Positions 59,267 to 64,000 of a DNA stretch of 64,000 nucleotides are shown in pieces. The stretch is from Pseudomonas sp. GM79 (GTDB lineage Bacteria; Pseudomonadota; Gammaproteobacteria; Pseudomonadales; Pseudomonadaceae). The position numbers and the translations under genes are program-made. Under the pieces are notes generated by a model. The model did no database searches and was not told where the DNA came from. It saw only the letters and a list, made by a program, of their open reading frames with translations. The DNA lies in the NCBI RefSeq assembly GCF_000282495.1, contig NZ_AKJE01000078.1:62001-126000 (forward strand), in the 5' to 3' direction. Within the stretch, counting starts at the first letter, position 1, and the number at the start of each line of letters is the position of its first letter.

Positions 59267-60814
59267 TCAGGTGACGGCGCCGATCTGCCACGGCACGAAC
59301 TCATTTTGTCCGTATCCGTGTTGTTCGCTCATGCTGCGTTCGCCCGAGGCAATGCGCAGCATGGTTTCAAAGATCGCTGCACCGCACGCCTCGATGGTCA
59401 AAGTGTCTTCGGCTATTTCGCCGCAGTTGATGTCCATGTCTTCTCGTTGACGAGCCCATAAGGCGCTATTGGTCGCCAGCTTGATTGATGGGGCAGGGGC
59501 ACAGCCATAGGCCGATCCGCGACCGGTGGTAAACGCAATCAGGTTCGCACCACCGGCGACCTGACCGGTTGCGGAGACTGGGTCATAGCCAGGGGTGTCC
59601 ATAAAAACCAGCCCGTTGGCCGTGACGGTCTGGGCGTATTCGTAGACATCCATCAGGTTGCTCGAACCAGCCTTTGCTACAGCGCCCAGCGACTTTTCCA
59701 GAATGGTGGTCAAGCCACCTGCCTTGTTGCCGGCAGAGGGGTTATTGTTCAACTCGGCCCCCATACGCTCGCAGTAGCGTTCCCACCAATGAATTCGAGC
59801 GATAAGTTTTTCGCCAACCTCACGGCTGACAGCCCGCCGTGTCAGCAAGTGTTCGGCACCGTATATTTCTGGAGTTTCGGAAAGAATCGCGGTACCGCCG
59901 CAGGCGACCAGGCGATCCACTGCATTACCCAACGCTGGGTTGGCAGTAATACCGGAGTAGCCATCCGAGCCGCCGCACTGAAGCCCAACGATCAGATGGC
60001 GAGCACTGACCGATTCACGCTGAATCCGATTGGCCTCGCCAAGCAATTCCTTCACATGGCCAATGCCACTGGTGATGGCCTTGGACGTACCGCCACTGTC
60101 CTGAATGTTGAACGTGCGCAGCGTATTACTACGGGTGAGTCCTTGTGTCGTGAGTAATGAGTCGATTTGGTTCGTTTCGCAGCCCAACCCGATCACCAAC
60201 ACGGCCGCAAAATTGGCGTGGGTCGCATAGCCGGCCAATGTCCGGCGCAACATGCTCAAACCGTCGCCTGCAGGATCAACGGCGCAGCCGGCGGAATGCG
60301 TGAGAGCGACAACACCGTCGACGTTTGGAAACGCTTGCAGTGCGGCGGGATTGATGTCCCGACGAAAATGGTCTGCGATGGCCCGGGCGACTGTGGCAGA
60401 GCAATTCACTGATGTAAGAATGCCGATGTAGTTGCGCGTCGCGACGCGTCCATCCGGGCGTACGATACCCATGAATGAGGGGGCTTCACTCGGCTTGACG
60501 TTGGGCTTCGCATCGACGCTAAAAGCATAATCTCGAGTGAATTCCCCCATCGCCAGGTTGTGCACATGGATGTGCTCGCCTGCTTCTATGTCGACAACAG
60601 CAAAACCAATGATTTGCCCATAGCGCCTCACCGGTTGACCGGCTTCGATACGCCGGGAGGCAACTTTATGGCCCGGGACGATCGCTTGCCGGATGGTCAC
60701 GCCTTCTGGCTCAAGGATTTCCCCGGCGAGTAGCGGTCGGCGTGCAATCAGCACATCGTCCAGCGGGTTCAAGCGCAGCACAGCTGCTGCGCCGGTTTTC
60801 ATGATCAGTTCCAT
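59267..60814 (-). CDS. Galactarate/altronate dehydratase family protein
   Basis: The 515-residue enzyme has an N-terminal SAF domain (RLNPLDDVLIARRPLLAGE...) and the large UxaA/GarD catalytic domain with GIVRPDGRVATRNYIGILTSVNCSAT, FPNVDGVVALTHSAGCAVD, LIVGLQCGGSDGYSGITANPALG and VFMDTPGYDPVSATGQVAGGANLIAFTTGRGSAYGCAPAPSIKLATN. Length agrees with galactarate dehydratase (GarD). The family removes water from galactarate or altronate using iron. With KGSADH and a FAH-family enzyme nearby, galactarate to 2-oxoglutarate is a sound proposal; altronate or lyxonate remain options. Confidence 0.88.
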   Translation of the reverse strand: MELIMKTGAAAVLRLNPLDDVLIARRPLLAGEILEPEGVTIRQAIVPGHKVASRRIEAGQPVRRYGQIIGFAVVDIEAGEHIHVHNLAMGEFTRDYAFSVDAKPNVKPSEAPSFMGIVRPDGRVATRNYIGILTSVNCSATVARAIADHFRRDINPAALQAFPNVDGVVALTHSAGCAVDPAGDGLSMLRRTLAGYATHANFAAVLVIGLGCETNQIDSLLTTQGLTRSNTLRTFNIQDSGGTSKAITSGIGHVKELLGEANRIQRESVSARHLIVGLQCGGSDGYSGITANPALGNAVDRLVACGGTAILSETPEIYGAEHLLTRRAVSREVGEKLIARIHWWERYCERMGAELNNNPSAGNKAGGLTTILEKSLGAVAKAGSSNLMDVYEYAQTVTANGLVFMDTPGYDPVSATGQVAGGANLIAFTTGRGSAYGCAPAPSIKLATNSALWARQREDMDINCGEIAEDTLTIEACGAAIFETMLRIASGERSMSEQHGYGQNEFVPWQIGAVT

Positions 60815-60937
60815 CGCATCCTCACGGGCTGCTGGGTGGTGCGCGGTCGCTAATAGCGTCGCACTTTTGTGCCGGCACTATAGGATTCATAGAAATGGCT
60901 GCCTAATGAGAGCTTTCGATTGCTCGATAACTTTGCC

Positions 60938-61924
60938 TCATCGACTTTTACTGGGGTCGCTGCAGTGCCTCTTCTCTGTAGCCGTTTGCCGCAGACTGGC
61001 GAACTCTAATAAGGTCGCAACAAACATCCGCGTTGGCTCTGACAGGGGCTCATCCTTGCGAGTGATCACACCGTAATCCTGGGACTCAACTTTGAAGGGC
61101 GTGTTGAGGATTTTCAGCTGGCCGTTTTGCAGTTGCGACTGGACCATGGACTCGGGGAGCATGGCGAGCATGGGGCCAGACTGAAGTAACTGCAGGAAGG
61201 TTTGCATGGAAATCGTCTCCACTGTGTTGGTTGGCGGGACGATCTTGAACAGCGTGAAAGCGCGCTCCATGCGTTGTCGGATCGGCGTATTAAAGGGATA
61301 CATGACCCATGGCCATTCGCTGAGTGCTTCAGTGGGGACCTCCTCGAGTCGGCACAAGGGATGTGTGCTGTTCGCGACAAGACAAAAGGGTTCAGGTCCC
61401 AGCGATGTAAATTCGAAAGGCTGACAATCCTCATTCGTGAAGCGCGCGATGATCAAATCGAGTTTTTTTTGTTCGAGCATTTCCAGCAGTTGGTTACTGG
61501 TTTGTTCGATCACCTCAATAGAAAGTAGGGGGCGATCGCGTTTTATGCTGGCGATCGCTTCAGGCAGCACCACTGATGTTGCTGCGAAAATGGTGCCGAT
61601 TTTTAAATGGCCATGCCCGCCTTTTCGCAGCTTGTTGACTTGGTCGACGAACGATTCCGCGTCTTCCAAGGTAATACGCGCATAACGGGCCACGAACTCT
61701 CCTAGTTCAGTAAGGACCAGGTTGCGCGTTTGACGCTCAAACAGTGGGAAACCCAGGAGTACTTCCAGATCGCGAAGCAATTTACTGATGGCCGGTTGCG
61801 TAACATTCATCTGTTCTGCGGTCGTGTGCATATTGCGGGTCTTGGCCAAGCTATTGACCAGTACCAAATGTTTGATCTTCAGCCATCGGGTGACACTGCC
61901 AAAAGTAATTTGATCGTTTTCCAT
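60938..61924 (-). CDS. LysR-family regulator (GbpR/CbbR-type)
   Basis: The 328-residue regulator has the N-terminal helix-turn-helix (KIKHLVLVNSLAKTRNMHTTAEQMNVTQPAISKLLRDLEVLLGFPLFERQTR) and a LysR effector domain (LKIGTIFAATSVVLPEAI, DLIIARFT). It resembles galactose-binding-protein-regulator-type members that sense sugars or sugar acids. ATG 61924 removes a 12-codon unsupported extension. It lies between the dehydratase and the divergent FAH-family gene, so it likely controls both. Confidence 0.87.
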   Translation of the reverse strand: MENDQITFGSVTRWLKIKHLVLVNSLAKTRNMHTTAEQMNVTQPAISKLLRDLEVLLGFPLFERQTRNLVLTELGEFVARYARITLEDAESFVDQVNKLRKGGHGHLKIGTIFAATSVVLPEAIASIKRDRPLLSIEVIEQTSNQLLEMLEQKKLDLIIARFTNEDCQPFEFTSLGPEPFCLVANSTHPLCRLEEVPTEALSEWPWVMYPFNTPIRQRMERAFTLFKIVPPTNTVETISMQTFLQLLQSGPMLAMLPESMVQSQLQNGQLKILNTPFKVESQDYGVITRKDEPLSEPTRMFVATLLEFASLRQTATEKRHCSDPSKSR

Positions 61925-62044
61925 CGGATAAGGCCTTGTCTGTCGATAACGAAACAGCATTGATTAGTGAGATTCTTTCATTGGGATTTACGGGGGCGGT
62001 CCATTACTTTTACGGCTCTGATGGCTGACTGATCTGGAAGCTCT

Positions 62045-63223
62045 ATGTCGAATCTGAAACTGACGCGCGAAAACACCCTGCCAGTGGATGGCCTGGCCGG
62101 AACGCTGATCGGCCGCGCCTGGATTCCGGGTGCGATTGCAGGCCCCTCGCCGGTGCTGCTGCGTGAGGACGGTGTGTTTGACCTTTCTGAAGTCTTTTCG
62201 ACAATAAGCGAACTGCTGGAACACGCCTCGCCGCTGTTGGCTGTTCGTCAGGCGCCTGGCAGGTACATCGGGACCGTCGAGGAGCTGCTTTGGAACACCG
62301 GCAACCATTCCGATCCCGGCAAGGCATCTCTGTTGCCCCCAGCGGATTTGCAAGTCATCAAGGCGGCTGGGGTGACCTTCGCGTCCAGCATGATTGAGCG
62401 GGTAATCGAGGAGCAGGCCCGAGGTGATGCTGCCAAAGCTGAAAGTGTTCGCCGCTTGGTGCAAGAAGCGATAGGCGATAACTTGCGGGCAATCAAACCG
62501 GGCTCGCCAGAAGCGATGCGCCTTAAAGCTGTGCTGATCAAGCAGGGCATGTGGTCGCAATACCTGGAGGTCGGTATCGGCCCGGACGCGGAGATCTTCA
62601 CGAAGGCACCGGTTCTGGCCGCAGTGGGCAGTGGCTGCGAAATCGGAATTCATCACAAGTCTGAATGGAACAATCCAGAGCCGGAAATCGTGCTCGCGGT
62701 AAACAGTCGAGGCCAAGTGCATGGCGTCACCTTGGGCAATGACGTCAATTTGCGTGATTTTGAAGGCCGCAGCGCACTGCTGTTGAGCAAGGCCAAGGAC
62801 AACAATGCGTCCTGTGCGATCGGCCCGTTCATTCGTCTGTTCGATGAAACGTTTACCCTCGATGACGTGCGCAACTGCGTCGTGGATTTGCAAGTTCAGG
62901 GCGACGACGGCTTCATCCTTAAAGGCAGCAGCTCCATGGCACTGATCAGCCGTGACCCGTTGGATCTCGTGACCCAGACTGTCGGCGGCGACCACCAATA
63001 CCCTGATGGCTTCATGCTTTTTCTCGGGACCTTGTTTGCGCCTACCCAAGATCGTGAGGCGCCGGGAAGCGGCTTTACGCATAAGCAGGGGGATGAGGTC
63101 AGCATAAGTAGCCCGTTGCTGGGCACGCTTCGCAACACAGTCACCTATAGCCACGAGGCTGCGCCCTGGACTTTCGGCTTGCGAGCGATGATGCACAATC
63201 TTGCTGCCCGCGGGCTTTTGTAA
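62045..63223 (+). CDS. FAH-family enzyme, probable 2-keto-3-deoxy-sugar-acid dehydratase (AraD1-like)
   Basis: The 392-residue protein is longer than ordinary FAH hydrolases and has an extra N-terminal domain. Metal-binding residues are visible in EIGIHHKSEWNNPEPEIVL, with FTKAPVLAAVGSG and VTLGNDVNLRDFEGRSALLLSKAKDNNAS nearby. Long FAH proteins of this layout act as L-2-keto-3-deoxyarabonate dehydratases, giving 2-oxoglutarate semialdehyde, the substrate of the KGSADH encoded at 57.6 kb. It diverges from the LysR gene. The assignment rests on family resemblance and context. Confidence 0.78.
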   Translation: MSNLKLTRENTLPVDGLAGTLIGRAWIPGAIAGPSPVLLREDGVFDLSEVFSTISELLEHASPLLAVRQAPGRYIGTVEELLWNTGNHSDPGKASLLPPADLQVIKAAGVTFASSMIERVIEEQARGDAAKAESVRRLVQEAIGDNLRAIKPGSPEAMRLKAVLIKQGMWSQYLEVGIGPDAEIFTKAPVLAAVGSGCEIGIHHKSEWNNPEPEIVLAVNSRGQVHGVTLGNDVNLRDFEGRSALLLSKAKDNNASCAIGPFIRLFDETFTLDDVRNCVVDLQVQGDDGFILKGSSSMALISRDPLDLVTQTVGGDHQYPDGFMLFLGTLFAPTQDREAPGSGFTHKQGDEVSISSPLLGTLRNTVTYSHEAAPWTFGLRAMMHNLAARGLL

Positions 63224-63302
63224 GTAAGGCAGGGGGGGAGATGCATTGGGCGTTCTTCCGCAAAGATTGAACATACGCAGACGCACGTCTATTGATAAAA
63301 GA

Positions 63303-63328
63303 GCCGAATCCGAAGGGTTCGGTTTTTT
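63303..63328 (+). terminator. Intrinsic terminator after the FAH-family gene
   Basis: GCCGAATCC-GAAG-GGTTCGG followed by TTTTTT: stem with one bulged base and a clear T-tract, located 80 bases after the stop codon and before the iclR promoter. Confidence 0.75.
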
Positions 63329-63442
63329 ATATCCGTCAGGCGTTCCCACATCCTGGAGACCCGGCTGCGTGGCCAGCTCCGTCTCGATAAGGCGAACCAG
63401 GTACAAGCAGGTTTGACTTATCGGGTGGCGCCTGCATACTAT

Positions 63443-63457
63443 TGGAACGTCGTTCCA
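63443..63457. promoter_or_regulatory. Perfect palindromic IclR-type operator
   Basis: TGGAACGTCGTTCCA is a 15-bp perfect inverted repeat around a central T, 55 bases before the iclR start codon. It is followed by a partly overlapping GTTCC...GAAC repeat (63453-63466), giving a composite site typical of IclR autoregulation. A near copy is found before the MHS permease. Confidence 0.7.
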
Positions 63458-63512
63458 GTACGAACAATGTTGCTCACATTCACCTCATTGTCAAAGATAA
63501 GTCGAGAAAAAT

Positions 63513-64000
63513 ATGAGAGTCGTCAAAGGTGCTGTTGACCGTTGTCTGGAGGCTATTGAGCTGCTGGCACGTGAAGCTCGCTGGATGCGGATGTCTGATA
63601 TCGCAGCCGAGCTGGGCTTGGAAAAGGGGCCCGCTCATCGAGTGCTTGCTCAGTTAGTCGAGCAAGGGTGGGCAGAGCAGGATGAAGCCACCTCGCAATA
63701 CCGCTTGACTCTCAAGCTTGCACTGTTGGGGCAGCGCTATTTACATGGGATTGGCTTGCCTGAATTGGTCCAGCCGATCCTTGAACAAGTGGCTGTTCAG
63801 TGTCACGAGTTGGTGCGGCTGACGGTGGTCAACGAGGGCACCTTGTCCTGGCTGTCTTCGGCCCAAGGTGCCGCGCCGGGGCTCATGTATTCGCCGGCCA
63901 TGGATAAACCGATCAATCTCTACGCCACCGCCAATGGCAAAGCCTGGCTGGCTTCAATGCCTGATGAACTGGCCATTGAGCATGCGCTGCGTAGCGGATT
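63513..64000 (+). CDS. IclR-family transcriptional regulator (5' part)
   Basis: The first ~162 residues are present and the frame is open to the window end. The N-terminal winged helix-turn-helix reads GAVDRCLEAIELLAREARWMRMSDIAAELGLEKGPAHRVLAQLVEQGW, followed by the start of the effector domain (LALLGQRYLHGIGLPELVQPIL, RLTVVNEG). ATG 63513 lies behind GTCGAGAAAAAT. It is separated from the FAH gene by a terminator and carries its own palindromic operator, so it probably autoregulates and may control the permease at 55.8 kb. Confidence 0.9.
   Translation, partial: MRVVKGAVDRCLEAIELLAREARWMRMSDIAAELGLEKGPAHRVLAQLVEQGWAEQDEATSQYRLTLKLALLGQRYLHGIGLPELVQPILEQVAVQCHELVRLTVVNEGTLSWLSSAQGAAPGLMYSPAMDKPINLYATANGKAWLASMPDELAIEHALRSG

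Noticed and set aside
61988..63406. 472-codon open frame on the - strand
   Set aside because: Antisense to the FAH-family gene, with low-complexity shadow composition rich in Arg, His and Gln and no family resemblance.
1..64000. CRISPR arrays, complete tRNA/rRNA genes, IS elements or prophage structural genes
   Set aside because: No regularly spaced repeats, complete cloverleaf sequences, transposases, integrases or phage structural proteins were recognised on either strand.

Overview
The window looks like chromosomal accessory DNA from a soil or rhizosphere Pseudomonas, probably of the P. fluorescens group. The grounds are high G+C coding sequence, an OprB porin, a complete SfnF/SfnG/SfnR/MsuE dimethyl-sulfone module with sigma-54 promoters, and many small catabolic cassettes each with its own LysR, AraC, LacI, Lrp or IclR regulator. 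No complete tRNA, rRNA, CRISPR array, IS element or integrase was found. The window opens inside an oprB-like porin gene and closes inside an iclR-type regulator.

Layout. (A) 1-10.8 kb, + strand: porin end, sugar-type MFS permease, hydroxyquinol-type intradiol dioxygenase, TIM-barrel isomerase, two Gfo/Idh/MocA dehydrogenases, a ChvE-type sugar ABC transporter and a Dabb protein. This is a sugar/cyclitol or glycoside catabolic cluster with an unexpected ring-cleavage enzyme. It ends near a 3'-terminal tRNA-Gly fragment followed by a strong terminator (11.2 kb), which looks like the distal attachment site of an integrated element. (B) 11.6-13.5 kb: a flavin monooxygenase, then remnants of a TonB receptor and a methyltransferase. 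(C) 13.5-24.1 kb: a ketose module made of fructokinase, FrcK-like kinase, an FrcBCA/Rbs-type ABC transporter, a LacI regulator with two perfect palindromic operators, Pgi and a LamB-type porin. It abuts a broken metN remnant. (D) 24.5-37.1 kb: the sulfone/sulfonate region. An acyl-CoA-dehydrogenase-like flavoprotein diverges from sfnF-sfnG, which continues into a degenerate acyl-CoA-synthetase-like gene and a HAAT ABC transporter. A convergent msuE-dehydrogenase-sfnR operon follows. Sigma-54 promoters and TGTTGC-N4-GCAACA enhancer sites flank both.

(E) 37.2-38.95 kb: a gene graveyard with at least five truncated genes on alternating strands. (F) 39-44.4 kb: a 2-hydroxyacid dehydrogenase, an SDR, a FAH-family hydrolase and an MFS permease, all on the - strand, with a divergent AraC regulator; probably sugar-acid or keto-deoxy-acid catabolism. 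(G) 44.7-53.1 kb, + strand: cystathionine-lyase/synthase-like PLP enzyme, MmuP-like permease, LysR, threonine-synthase-like enzyme, Lrp/AsnC regulator, homoserine dehydrogenase and an aldehyde dehydrogenase. This reads as a catabolic route for homoserine or a homoserine-yielding amino acid. (H) 53.2-64 kb: truncated lysR, a Gfo/Idh/MocA oxidoreductase, a non-canonical shikimate-dehydrogenase-like protein, an MHS-type permease, alpha-ketoglutarate semialdehyde dehydrogenase, a GarD/UxaA dehydratase, LysR, a FAH-family dehydratase-like enzyme and IclR. The last set fits oxidative sugar-acid breakdown to 2-oxoglutarate. A shared palindrome, TGGAACGTCGTTCCA, links the iclR and permease promoters.

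The most distinctive material is the homoserine-type cluster (G), the dioxygenase-bearing glycoside/cyclitol cluster (A), the sulfone operon with a dead adenylating enzyme (D), and several scars showing repeated insertion and decay.
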